Positions 9,760 to 21,560 of a DNA stretch of 64,000 nucleotides are shown here, piece by piece (the stretch's first letter is position 1; each line of letters begins with the position of its first letter). The stretch spans positions 14,003,501 through 14,067,500 of the forward strand of contig NC_037092.1 in the NCBI RefSeq assembly GCF_002994745.2, given 5' to 3'. The translations under genes and the position numbers were made by a program. A model generated the notes under the pieces. The model saw only the letters and a list, made by a program, of their open reading frames with translations. It searched no databases and was not told the origin of the DNA. This stretch comes from Rosa chinensis. Its lineage: Eukaryota; Streptophyta; Magnoliopsida; Rosales; Rosaceae.

Positions 9760-12700
9760 CTACTCATAAAAATAAAAAATAAAGTCTTAAATTACCCAAC
9801 GATAAAACCATTTAGCCACATTTTGCCAAAAAAAATAATGTGTGTATATATATATTTTGTAGAACAATGTAAAGCCCTTTCGGCCCTTGTGAGCCTTATT
9901 CGGTCCTATTCAGAGGCCCTTTCTTCGTCTTAAAAAATTATTATTTCTCTATTGAATAGAGGTTGTGAAGTTCATTATCGACATGAATCTATAATTAGGA
10001 TTAGTAATGGTCTCATGTTCAACATCATTTGAAATTTTTTTAGTTAGTTGTTTGAGGATCATTTTTATATTGTTGAATGAGCTTGTCATAACATTTGCTT
10101 TATTATACTGATTTTTTTTTTTTTTTAAGTCAATATGCAATGAATATAAGACTTCGCTTGAATTTTTGCACTAGGTCTCTGAGTGCTTAGGACCAACCAA
10201 TGTCGCTATTATTAGATTGAACACGTAAAAATTAAGAACAGTTATTCAATATAAAGATATAGAATTCAAATCAACTCATCCCCAGTTAATCCTTTAAAAC
10301 TCATTCATGTGTGACTGTTTACCAAAACATAAATGAATTTCTCAGATTACACGCACCTAATTGATAAAGAAAATGAAGCAAATCTTAATCCTGACTTTAT
10401 TGTCCGATAAAAAATTCATGGACTATAAAGCAACCCGTGTCGATTCAAGGCCCTATTGCTTACGTCGAACCAGTAGGCCCAATTTGACTTTGAATTTGGA
10501 TTCGGATTCGGATTCTGCTCACGCGTTGCAGGGGTAGAGTCCAAGCTAGTAATCTTACAAAAATAGCACTATTTTTCTAGGGTTTGATTGGGACTCGGAA
10601 AGAGACGACATGGCACGACTGGGAAAATGCTACATGTGGACAAAGTAGTTATATAGTAACGTTTTAGCTACCACATATGGACCAACACAACATGAAAAAA
10701 TATGTCTTTTTTGTGGACATTGAGTAGCTCACTATAAGAAAGTTTGCATGTGATTTTACACCTCATGATTTGGGTCATCAACATCATATTAGGTATCCAT
10801 AACATGGTTCTTCTTCTCATTAATTAGATCTTATCTTTGTCATCAGTTCATCTTTATATGTATAGGATTAGGGATTAGTTACTAAGGGTTCTAATGAAGT
10901 TAATCGTTTGCCGCCTCTTTTATACGGTTTTAAATTCATCTATTGTTTCATTCGTTTTTCGATTTTTCTTTAAAATATGGAAAGAATATTTGTAAGAATA
11001 CATTTAAATAATAACATGAGTCAAACAAATGCACGTGATTCTATGCAAACCGAGAATATTAAAATTAAAAATTTGTCTCGCACTCACAGTGTAAAATATA
11101 AATAATAAATATAGATAAGTAAGTGATTCATTGCTAAATTCATTGAGACTTTCTAAAATAACACTCCATATCTAAACAGTTGTACTTGTATAGGGGTTGA
11201 TGTCATCACATATATACAATAGGGTGGATTAAGGTGGTTGAGGTGAAGACTTGATGAACCGTAGAAGTTGTAAGCTATGCATATACAAATTAACGTTGAG
11301 GGTGTAATGAACTTGCAAAAAAAATATTTTTAGGTGTTCGACAAATTAAATCAAATAGGCTAAATCAAGAGTAGTTACGCAAAATAAAAGGAGTGATCGA
11401 GCTTATCTTTCCCTACAAAAAAGTTCTTAATCTACAACTAGTTAGCCAATTAAGGGTTGGTTTTATGCTTGGACATGCAGTTTGACATTTTCTTCTGGGC
11501 AAATTATGCTTACACAGCTCCATAGTCTCCCCCGGCCTACTCGGAAACTTTCATTCACAACCTAACAAAACCGGATACCTCCTAACGGCTGTGCATGATT
11601 GACCTAAACCGGCCGCGAGCTCTATGCATGGGCGAGTCTGAACCCCAGAAAAGTACCGCAGGGACAAGCCGGCTCAGACAAAGTAAAAATTTGGAAGATT
11701 ACAGTAGCCAATTAGATAAGAACAAAAAAGCAGGGTAATTGAGTTAACCTAAACAAAGAACAAGACAGAATGGAGAGAAACTAGCTAGCTTGAGATAGAG
11801 GTGAAGTACATCGAGAAATGAGAGGAGGAGAAGAGAAAAGACTACACCAGAGACAACAAACAAAACCGCAAAACCGTCGTGAGCTTTGGGCTCTCTCTCT
11901 CTCTCTCCCTCTCTCTCATGTAGCTTTGTCGCTCTTATTTTGTTTCTTTCATTCCAGGTAATTTATAATATATTTTTTTGGTCTGAAAGGTAATTTATAA
12001 TTAATTAAGTCTTTCTTCCGTGACTTGTGCATGTGACATTGACGAGCTCTATCTCTAGGTACTGTGGAATATATGAATGTGCAAGATCATCTTATCGTTG
12101 TTCAAAGGTCAAACATAAATCCTCAGATTTCTACTAGATAGCGAGAGACACAATTTTCTCTTTGTGAAGAGATCTACTAGCCAGAGTGCTAGAATACCAC
12201 AATTTTAGGTCGTACTTGCTCATATAATGGATGCATAAATGAATGTGTTAATTAGCCGCTAATTGTAGTAGAACTGTAGAAGTAGCATCAAGTGTCATTT
12301 ACAAAATTAAGTAATTTAATAGATGCATATAGGCATTTTGAGCAAATTTGATTAATTTCATTGTCATATACATCGAGAAGTAACTATTGAGTGTCGTCAT
12401 TCGAATATTAGAGTAATATAGTTGATTATAAAATATCTAAAAACACAATAAGATTTATTTCTCTTCAAATTTTTTTTTTAAAAAAATAAGTTGTTTGTCA
12501 ATCTTCAACAAATTCTTTTTCCCGTCCCTAAAAATGATATACTTTTGAATCTTCCATTAGCTATATCATATGAACACTTGATTTGTTTAATGATCAATTA
12601 TGATTCCCTAATCATCTATTAATTTCATGATTTTGTTTTTTCCCTATAAGCGATTATTCAAGATTTGAATTAGTACGTGAATAATTGTGTGTCCCAACTC

Positions 12701-13093
12701 AAACAAGCACCCTTCACATGTTCCAACTTCCAAAATATGCTGCTCTTCTTGTTTCATATTTTGGTGGTAAATCATCTGGACAAGGTCCTCAATCAAACAA
12801 ACCCATCTCTCATGGAAACCATCTACAACCCGGTCCACAACCGAACCGGCTCACCGGTTCAACGTCCACCAAGGTGGTTAAAATCTCAAAAGGCTAAAAG
12901 GAATCAGCCAACCCAAATTCCTTGTCCTCATTTCCATGTCCTACTCTCGAGTCTTCTTCTTGTTCCTCCTCTATCGTCAATAGCTGTCTTTTTTGTAGCT
13001 TTTGGGTTTTGAAGAGAATGTCAGTGAAGCTTTTCCACAAACAATTCTCTGCTTCAAACCCAAACCTATCATTCATATCCACCCAGAAAAGCC
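9760..13093. other. Intergenic region upstream of the LIN-like gene
   Basis: Mostly AT-rich DNA with no convincing coding frame. A CT microsatellite lies at 11891-11917 in a locally purine/pyrimidine-skewed zone, which could be a 5' UTR of an unseen transcript but has no frame to support it. A GC-richer patch at 11510-11690 was not recognised. The last few hundred bases before 13094 should hold the promoter and 5' UTR of the LIN-like gene; no decisive TATA box was picked. Confidence 0.4.
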
Positions 13094-16000
13094 ATGGCTG
13101 CTTCTTCCTTACGAGAGTTGCTTACAGAAGAAGCACATCAACGCAGGAACAACAACAACAACATGTTCGTCGCCAAAACCAAAAAACCAGTGAAGTACAG
13201 AGTTGCTCCAGATGAGTCTCTGGCTTTGTTGCCTATACACATCTGCCACGATCGAAAAAGCTACGACTTCTCCAAGCACAAGGCTCAAAACTCTGTTATG
13301 CGAAAAGGGTCGTCTAGAAGAGTGAGTTCTACTTCAGAGAGGTCGAATTCCAAGACGGTGGTCTCGGAAAGTAGTTCGAGAAGAACAGAGCCTGCGGCGC
13401 TTGATGAAGTTGCCACTAAAGCTGTGGTTTCTATTCTCAGCGGATATGCGGGTCGTTATATAAAGGACGAGGAGTTTAGAGAAGGGATTGAGGAGAAGTG
13501 TAGGGCTTGTTTGGCGAGGAAGAAAAGAGATTCGGATAGTGGAGTACTTGAGACTTTGGAATCAGGTGTTGAAAATGTTAACAAGTTGGTGGAGAATCCA
13601 GTTTTTTCGACGAAAGCAATGAGAAAATGCATTGGGAATTTGAGCAGTGTTGTTGCTTCTCTGGATGCCAATAAGTCCAAGATGAATGCTTCGACTTGTG
13701 GTATACCCAATTCAAATCTCTCTGCTTGTGCTCAGCTCTACTTGGCAATTGTTCACAAGCTTGAGAGAAATGATTTGGTTTCTGCTAAGCATTTGCTTCA
13801 AGTTTTCTGTGATTCACCATTTTTAGCAAGAACCCATTTGCTTCCTGATCTATGGGAACATTTCTTACTTCCACATCTTCTTCATCTGAAGATATGGTAT
13901 ACCAAGGAGATTGAGGTTGTTTCACACTCATTTGAGAAGGAGAAGAGAATCAAATCCTTAACCAAATTCTATAATGACCAAATGGATTTGGGGACTACAA
14001 AGTTTGCTCAATACTACAAAGAGTGGCTTAAATTTGGGGCTGAGGTTCCTCCTGTTGCTCCTGAAATACCTCTGCCTTCAGTACCAAGTAGCAGATCAAG
14101 ACGAAGGAGAGCATCCGATTCTTTCGCTTCACATTCCTCATTGAACAAAAATTTGTAAGTATGACAATGATTCATTTCAATCATATTTCACACATTCATT
14201 TTTTTTTTTCATGTGAGTAGTAGTTTGTGTGTGAATTAACTGTGTAATTGATCATTTCCTAAATCACCAAAGATATCAGGCTGTGTTTGGCCCCACACTC
14301 GAAAGGCGGTCAGTGGACCTTGATGATCGAAATGGAGTTTCAATTGCTTCTTGGGATGTAAATGAAGAGGAGAAGCTGTTTGAAGATGAAGCTAATGCAG
14401 ACAAGTACAACAGTCTCAGTTTTGTTCATGTGGGTAACTCTGATTTTTTTATTTTTCTATTCCTATTTTTAGTGAATAGTTGAATGCTGCAAGTGGAGGT
14501 TCACATTAAATTGTTATCAACTTATCATTGTCTGTTTTTGGCAGAGGGAAGACAGTAATAGACGAAAGTCATCGAGCCGAAGTCATAGAAATCCAAAAAC
14601 TGAGTTATGGCCTGAGTCTGATCAGACAAAGAAATCAGACTATTTTGGATTCTTTAGCTGCCAGAATGCACCTGCTGAATGCCTACTGAATACGAATCTC
14701 ATATTTAAGAGTAATTCAGTTCAACAAGAAGACAATTCCCACCTTCCTTCAAGCAATTTAGGCAGTGCAATCACTACTCTTTACTCGTCGGATAGTCTAA
14801 GTGATTGCGAAATTGCAGTTCGTGCAATTACCAAAGCTTGGTTGGACTCACATGGTGATCCTGTCATTGAAGCCATGTTATCCGAGCCACCTCTTATCCA
14901 GGGAATGCTGGAGGTGTTGTTTGCTTCCACTGATGATGAAATTTTGGAACTAGTAATATCGGTTTTAGCTGAATTTGTAGCAAGAAATGAGCAGAATAGA
15001 AAGATAATACTGAATTTTGATCCACAGCTTGAAATCTTCATGAGACTTCTAAGAAGTAGTGGTCTATTTTTGAAAGCAGCTGTTTTGCTTTACCTGTTGA
15101 TGCCAAAGGCAAAACAGATGATATCACTTGAATGGGTGGCACTAGTCCTTCGAGTACTCGAGTTTGGAGACCAGTTGCAGACCCTATTCACCGTACGATG
15201 CAGCCCTCAAGAAGCAGCGTTGTACCTTTTGGACCAGCTTCTTACGGGTTTTGATGAAGATCGGAACTTGGAGAATGCTAGACAGGTGGTTTCTCTAGGA
15301 GGCTTAAGCCTTCTGGTGACTCAAATTGAGAAAGGGGATACTCATGAGAGGAATAATGTTGCTTCCATCATTTCATGCTGTGTTCGAGCTGATGGAAGCT
15401 GTCGAAACTACTTGGCTGATTTTCTGAACAAGCCTTCTCTTCTCGAACTCATTGTACTCGGAAATGGAAGCAACTCAACTTGTTCTGCATTTGCTCTATT
15501 GATTGAAATACTCTGCCTTAGTAGGTATGAATTTATTGTGCATGTTTTTTCAGTCTTCTAGTTTTCTTTAGACGTTATAGTTATATTCTGATAATCTAAA
15601 TGATTGTTCTCAGACGAACGAAGATCACTCAAATCCTAGAAGGACTGAAAGAAGGATGCCGTGGCTTGAACACAATGCAAATTTTATTGGTCTATCTGCA
15701 GAGAGCTTCACCAGAAGAGCGCCCCTTAGTTGCAGCCATATTGCTACAACTTGATCTTATGGTAAATCCATTGTTAATCTTTATGCCTTGCTCTTAGTAC
15801 TGCTGGAGAAAAACTATTTCAACTTAGAATTTGGAACTGTCCAAAATTTATGTCAAATTTTAGGCTAGCAAACTGTACATAAGGAAACCAAATTTGTTCT
15901 AGACTTCAACATATATCTTGGATAGTTCCATTATGGAGAAGCAGTTTTGTTGCAGGGAGATCCTTTTAGATGCAGTGTATATAGAGAAGAAGCCATCGAA

Positions 16001-16831
16001 GCAATGATAGGTGCTTTAGATTGTCGAACATGTGACGAAAAAGTCCAAGAACGATCAGCGAGATCTCTCTTGATGTTGGGAGGCTGGTTTTCATACACAG
16101 GAGAGGCATCGACAGAACATTGGCTTTTACAACAAGCAGGTTTCAGTTATTGGTCAAGGGATTCATTTCACTTCAAAGAAAGTTTTTTACACTCAGTAAG
16201 ATTGCTGTTACTCTAAACCGACATATAATGACACCTTTTTTGTGGTCTGAAAAATAATTTGGTTCTAACAGTAGGATGATTCTTGTAATTTTGTCAATAA
16301 CTAGAATGAAGACGAAGAAGCAACAAAAAATTGGCAGAGGAAAGCAGCCACTGCATTGTTTAGAAGCGGTAGTAAGAAATTACTGGGGGCCCTTTTGGAT
16401 TCCATAGCAAATGGCATTCCGAGTTTAGCACGAGTGAGCCTTGTGACATTGTCCTGGATGAGTCGCTTTCTCAGTACAGTTGGAGATGAACATTTGAAGT
16501 CCATGGCATGCTCAATTCTTGTGCCTCAGTTGCTCGAGTCGCTGAAGTTTCACAAAGATGTGGAGGAAAGAGTACTTGCTTCTTACTCATTACTGAATCT
16601 TGTAAAAAGTTCAGGTATGTTTTCCCACAAAAGAGTAAATGCTAATATATTAGTTTCAAAAATCATTTATCGATTTTTATTTACTTATCGGATAAATTTT
16701 CAGGTGATGAATACATCCCCATGCTCCCATCAGTAGACAAAGAGGTTCTTAGCAAACTCCAGAACCTCTCCTTAGTGACATGGACAGCTAATGAGCTTAT
16801 TTCAATCATCACAAGCAATTATGAAGACTAG
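13094..16831 (+). CDS. LIN-like armadillo-repeat protein (putative E3 ubiquitin ligase LIN family), 7 exons
   Basis: The exons are 13094-14154, 14273-14429, 14545-15524, 15614-15761, 15956-16195, 16305-16614 and 16704-16831. All introns are GT..AG and phases join cleanly to a 1007-residue protein. The start ATG opens MAASSLRELLTEEAHQRR, the N-terminal signature of the plant LIN/CERBERUS group. A basic, serine-rich linker follows (about residues 60-100), then a helical N-terminal region. The exon 1/2 junction rebuilds NLYQAVFGPTLERRSVDLDD. The C-terminal half, from about residue 450, is leucine-rich armadillo-like helices and ends NLSLVTWTANELISII. Legume LIN/CERBERUS carries a U-box and WD40 repeats and acts in rhizobial infection; neither domain is present here, so ubiquitin ligase activity is unproven. 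The gene looks intact. Intron 1 uses the acceptor at 14272, not the nearby 14279, because only the former keeps the frame. Confidence 0.85.
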
Positions 16832-17479
16832 AATTCACATCAAATAAATACCCCAGAGGCAGTTAAATTAGCAGTACTGGAATTGTACGTAGAGTGTGTT
16901 GGAAAATTTTCTTTATTCCTTTTGAGGAGTGTGTTTGTATTCCACAAATTTCTTTGTTAGCTGATTTGTATAGAGCAGCATATTTGAGGACAAAAGACTA
17001 TTATGCTAACAAAGAAGGATGTGTATAAAGTTCAATAGTTTTCTGATTAGTCTCTTGATGGGTAGATCCTGATCTATGATACAAACTACAGATGTACTTA
17101 CATGAGAAGAGTAGAAGACATTCAGTTCACTCATCTAATCTGAACCATCACCAGATGGAGATCCCAAAATAAACACCCACCTTAATCTATGATATCCACA
17201 TTAAATCATTCTTGAGATACATAATCTCAAATTGGGAATTTTAAGCCTTTGCGTTGATAAGTTTAACATTTTAGGTCCAATGTTGGTCCATATGTGATCC
17301 ATATCCCCCAAATAATGGTGTCTAGTTCAAGTTCACAACCCATGAGAGGACTACTGTGAATGTAGAATTCCTCACCAAGAATCTGTATGAATATCTCCAC
17401 CCTTTCCAATTTTTCGGATTAATTCCAAATATAGCGAGTTAATCCCACACAAACCATTTACCCATCTCTTCCCCCTTTA
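16832..17479. other. LIN-like gene 3' UTR and downstream spacer
   Basis: The first ~200 bases after the stop are probably the 3' UTR, with T-rich stretches and GTTTGTATTCC-like polyadenylation context near 16930-17030. The rest is non-coding and shows no repeat structure. Confidence 0.4.
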
Positions 17480-17741
17480 GAGCAAGTTCACCCGTTGGGT
17501 CACCAGATCACTTACTATTCACTGCTTTTTAGTGTATATTTTCATTCTCTAGGTCACAAAATACACTGTGCCCGTGACCCAGGGCACGAAATACACTGTG
17601 TAGGTCACCATGGTGACCCAGAACACTGTACAGGGTGACGCAGGGCACGAAATACACTGTGCCCGTGACCCAGATGGTGAAATTAACACTAAAAAGTAGT
17701 GAATAGTGGGTGACCTAGTGACCCAACGGGTAAACTTGCTC
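17480..17741. mobile_element. Tourist-like (PIF/Harbinger) MITE
   Basis: The 262-base element has terminal inverted repeats of about 55 bases. The left end is GAGCAAGTTCACCCGTTGGG and the right end reads inward GAGCAAGTTTACCCGTTGGG, followed on both sides by GTCAC..ACTATTCACT.CTTTTTAGTGT. A TTA duplication flanks it at 17477-17479 and 17742-17744. The interior carries several copies of GGTCACNNANTACACTGTG-like words, themselves partly inverted, so a transcript would fold into a strong hairpin. Confidence 0.85.
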
Positions 17742-17744
17742 TTA

Positions 17745-18034
17745 AGAGTGGTCAACATCCAACCTTCGTCAAAACTTACAATGATTGTAGATTTCTTGGC
17801 TACAGTGACCTGTCATTCCCATCCATACAATTCCTCAGCTCAAAAAAAAAAAAAACTTTTATCTGAAATCCAACCAGCCACTGTACTTCCAGACTAATGC
17901 AGTTTCTTGGTAAGTTTACTCTGAATCCATTTACAAACAAACAGCAGAGCTAACTATCTAGCTTATTGAGTTCTTGACATGTTGCTGTCACTTGCCTTGT
18001 ATATATGACAAAAGGGGTCATCTCCAATTGGAAA
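17745..18034. other. Short spacer, nothing recognised
   Basis: Non-coding DNA between the MITE and the duplicated segment, with one A-run near 17842. No gene, RNA or repeat signal stands out. Confidence 0.4.
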
Positions 18035-18550
18035 CCAACAGCAAATGACAACTAACAGAAACAGCAATCTCTATTCAAAGCTTATATAATTCTGAAGATA
18101 ACCTGCAAACAATTTTCATGGTCCCCTTCACCCCACCATTACAGGACTACTTCCCTTCAACTTTTGCCAAACTGGTCACATGCCTCACCCAGATAAGCCA
18201 AGTGCAAGATAGAAGTTGAAGAAACTATAAACTTGCACCACAACTAATTCAACTTACAGGAATCTAAGGAGAGGACCACCAGTAAATACAATTCCAGTAG
18301 ATCTACAAGGTACAGTGAGGGACCTAACCCTATAACTGTAAAGGATCGATCCAAAAGATATCCTAATGATTCATCCTTTCTGATTATATATAATCGTCAT
18401 CTTTTCATCTTTTGTACTTACACAGATGATTGTAATTTGTACCCCCACCTTCTAAGCTTTGCATAAACGAAGCCTGAAAAACACCAATGACAGCAGTAGG
18501 CCAGTAGTAGCAGGAGTCCACATCGGAATCAAGGCCTGGCCTGTAATCAT
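18035..18550. repeat. Copy 1 of a ~0.5 kb local duplication
   Basis: It aligns with 19487-19998 along its length. Shared phrases include CATGGTCCCCTTCACCCCAC, ACATGCCTCACCCAGATAAG, AGTAGATCTAC and GCCTGA.AA.ACCAATGA. On the minus strand near 18550-18430 a frame reads PTAVIGVFQASFMQSLEG, like its partner in copy 2. This may be the last exon of a membrane protein gene duplicated here in part. The parent gene was not recognised. Confidence 0.7.
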
Positions 18551-18617
18551 ATGAAATTATGAATACATTTTTTTTAACACAACAAAAATCTAGCATATCA
18601 TTTGCTAAAAACTTTTA

Positions 18618-19029
18618 CGGTGCGTTTAGATGAGAAAATTATAAAATTTGTAAGAATTTATAAATGATGGAATCTTTAACTCTATCAATCTAAAATTCCA
18701 TTAATTGCAATTTCTATTGTTTGGTTGCATCTATTTAGGATTTGAAATGTGTAATAAATTAAGAAAGTTTAAAACAAATAAAAAGATAAAATAGAAAAAA
18801 ATTTTGTTTTGGAAATAAAAATTGAATATTGCAAAAGAATTCGTAAATGACTCCTATTTTGGTGGAAATTGAAGTGAGGAATTTAAATAACGAATTGCTT
18901 CGTTTTTTTCCACAGAGAAATTTAAAATTTCTAATGTGATAATGCCAAACGAGGGAATTGGTTTTAGGAATTATGAAATCCTCACTTTCAATTAAATTCC
19001 ATCATTTTTTCCCTTATCCAAACACACTC
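18618..19029. mobile_element. Tourist-like MITE
   Basis: The termini are CGGTGCGTTTAGATGAG on the left and, read inward, GAGTGTGTTTGGATAAGG on the right, with TTA duplications at 18615-18617 and 19030-19032. Subterminal AATTCC/GGAATT words appear on both arms. It is 412 bases long, AT-rich and non-coding. The GTGTTTGGAT terminal motif is very common in plant MITEs. Confidence 0.75.
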
Positions 19030-19032
19030 TTA

Positions 19033-19486
19033 GGCATGTTGTGTTAAACAGCGACAAGCGTGACCCGTGGCTCACCATTGTACCGATACTGTCCCAACTT
19101 AACCACCTATTAGGTATTGAGTTTTAACACAAAAGACCTCGGTACAATCGGGTAAGAGTCACTCACTTATCAGTTATATTTTCTTTTGTCATTTTGTAGA
19201 GAAATAAAATTTCTACCACTCAAGGGGTTCGACCACTACTCGAAATAATTCGAGCACTCTCAAAGGGGTTCCAGCACTACTTGAGCAGGTCTTATATATG
19301 TTTGTTGATCTAATGGACATTCTCAATCTGGCCATAGGCTAGGTGCCGGATAGTATTGGTGCAACATAATTTAGCCGTAGGGTTAGATTAAGTGGCGAGC
19401 GAGAGAGGGGTTGGAATTGAGCTACTAACCGGTACCAACGAAACGTTGGTCGGCAAAAGTGTATGTACAACAGTCTATTCTATTTC
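19033..19486. other. Spacer between MITE and duplicated segment
   Basis: Contains TATTGAGTTTTAACACAAAAG..CTCGGTACAAT (about 19116-19147) and reads like decayed repeat sequence. No coding frame or terminal repeats could be assigned. Confidence 0.3.
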
Positions 19487-19998
19487 CAACAGCAAATGCC
19501 AACTAACACACGACAATTTCTCTACTGTATTCAAGCTTATATATATTATCGAACCTACCAAAAATTTCATGGTCCCCTTCACCCCACCATTGCAGGACTA
19601 CTTCCCTCACCTTTTGGCAAACTGGACTACTTCCCTTACCTTTTGGCAAACTGGTCACATGCCTCACCCAGATAAGCCAATTGTACGAAGAAACAAGTAA
19701 AAAGGAACTATTAACTTGCCCCACAATTAATTGAACTTGCAATCTAAGGATCGGAAAGGACCTCCGGTAAATAGAATTCTACTAGATCTACCAAGTACAT
19801 TTGGCCTACGTATAAGGACCTCACTCCATGATTGTACGAATCCAAAAGATCCTAATGATTCCTTTCTGATGATATAAATCGTCATCTTTTGTAACTAGAT
19901 GGTTCCAGCTAGTTTGTATCTACCTTCCAAACTTTGCATATATAAAGCCTGAAGAAGACCAATGATAACAGTGGCAGGAGCCCACATTTGAATCAAGG
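19487..19998. repeat. Copy 2 of the ~0.5 kb local duplication
   Basis: Partner of 18035-18550, about 1.45 kb away in the same orientation. It carries an extra ~30-base internal tandem duplication at about 19592-19652 (GGACTACTTCCCT.ACCTTTTGGCAAACT twice). On the minus strand, from about 20020 to 19890, a frame reads AGYLNTLIQMWAPATVIIGLLQALYMQSLEG and stops soon after. This hydrophobic C-terminal-like segment is better preserved than in copy 1. Confidence 0.7.
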
Positions 19999-20859
19999 TA
20001 TTCAAATAACCAGCATGTTATAATTCATTTGGTATTTTATTCTATATATATATATATCCATAATTACGTTCAGTAAATTTAATAATATCTAATACTAAAC
20101 TCCGGCCTAACCTTCCAAGATTGATTTCCTGGTTAATACTGATAAAAAATAATAAAAAAAGGTTATAGAAACCTTTCCTCATCTGGTTTTCTTGGGTTCC
20201 AAGTAAGTTTTCTTGGGTCTCAAGTAATTGGCGCATATATATATATATTTTTTATGTGGTGGCTCCCATGTAATTTCCCCTCCTAGTTAGGAATCGCAGT
20301 GCCTATTATAAAAGGCTTCTCTCAACGAAATCAGGTGGTTCAACTGTTTTGAGTTTCCTCGCTCCGAGAAAAAAAGTCTCTTCTTCCTCTCAAGTATTAA
20401 CTCCAGTGATTATGCATATGGAGGTGTTGATCCCAGCTTTATCAGTTTTTTTCATCATAATTGGTACTTTAGGAGGCTACTTCTTCGGAAGAGCCAGAGG
20501 TTGAAAAGATCGAATCGCAGTACTCTCTGATCAGCCACAACCTGTAACTTCCGTGGTGGATCGGCCCAAAAACGATGTGCAACCACCACCACTCACCGCC
20601 ATGGTTTCCCAACCTAAAGATGAGGCCACCATGGAGTCCGTTATCCCCAAAAGAATCAAACTTTTCAAGTCCATCCAGGCCCAAAAAAAGGCCCACATTC
20701 AGTCTCTTCCCCCGGAATCCATCAAGGGTAAATTCTAGTATGTTTTAGAGTATATGATACTCTATATTTTGAATTTTTAACTGGTATATCTGAAAACACC
20801 TGATGGAACAGTAATTCTATGTATTTGAATAACAATCCAGGCTTTGTAATTAAACAACA

Positions 20860-21560
20860 CAATTAAGAAGACCACAACAATTGCTGACGCAGTGTAAACC
20901 TCACCACTGAGGAAACTTCACTGAGTGGCTTTTAACGTAGCCAACACGAGGAACAAATCCACTATTAAATCAAATTGTTACAGATCACAAGTCGTAGTAT
21001 TCAACACAAGTACGTTACTAGCAACACAGCTAACTTGTATACAATTTGAAAAGCCTATACTGCAAACTCAAATCTCTCAATGTTTGGTAAGCTTCAACAA
21101 ATCAATCTTTCCCTTTCTCCTTGTATCAAGGACTCATTGATCTCAAGTATGATATGTGAGAAAGAATGCAGTGAATAGGGAAAGTAAATATGAAAGAGAG
21201 TTTTTCCAGAAATCAGTTTGTGAAGACTATGCAACACATGAAACAATCAAAGAAGCTTAACGCTCAAAAACTCTGACTACACAGTGCAGTTTAGGGGACC
21301 TTTTATAGAGGAGCAAAACTCCACCTCAATCAAATCTCTTCTTGTCACCAAAACAAGATAAACATGGAAATGTTTTAAAACAGTTTTGAATATGCAATCG
21401 AATCTTTTCTAACCATAATCAGTCAATATCTCAAATTGATATGCATGTTGAAAAACCTTTTAATGCAGATGAGAATATCAAATCAATCTAACCGATATGC
21501 ATCTCAATTTAGAATCATGCAAAATGATATGGAATGAATACCATCTTTAACTTAAGATCA
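20860..21560 (-). other. Possible solo LTR or repeat in intron 1 of the synthetase pseudogene
   Basis: On the minus strand near 21312-21295 the sequence GGTGGAGTTTTGCTCCTCTATAAAAGGTCCCC contains a TATAAAA box of the kind seen in LTR promoters. The surrounding 700 bases look unlike intron sequence elsewhere in the gene. No matching LTR partner or clear ends were found. Confidence 0.25.

Noticed and set aside
12677..13215. Several short plus-strand frames just before the LIN-like start
   Set aside because: They overlap the promoter and 5' leader, end quickly and are not similar to any protein. The ATG at 13094 matches the family N-terminus and was chosen instead.
14280..14286. Acceptor at 14279 for LIN-like exon 2
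   Set aside because: It would give a shifted frame. The upstream AG at 14271-14272 joins to give LYQAVFGPTLERRS, which fits the family.
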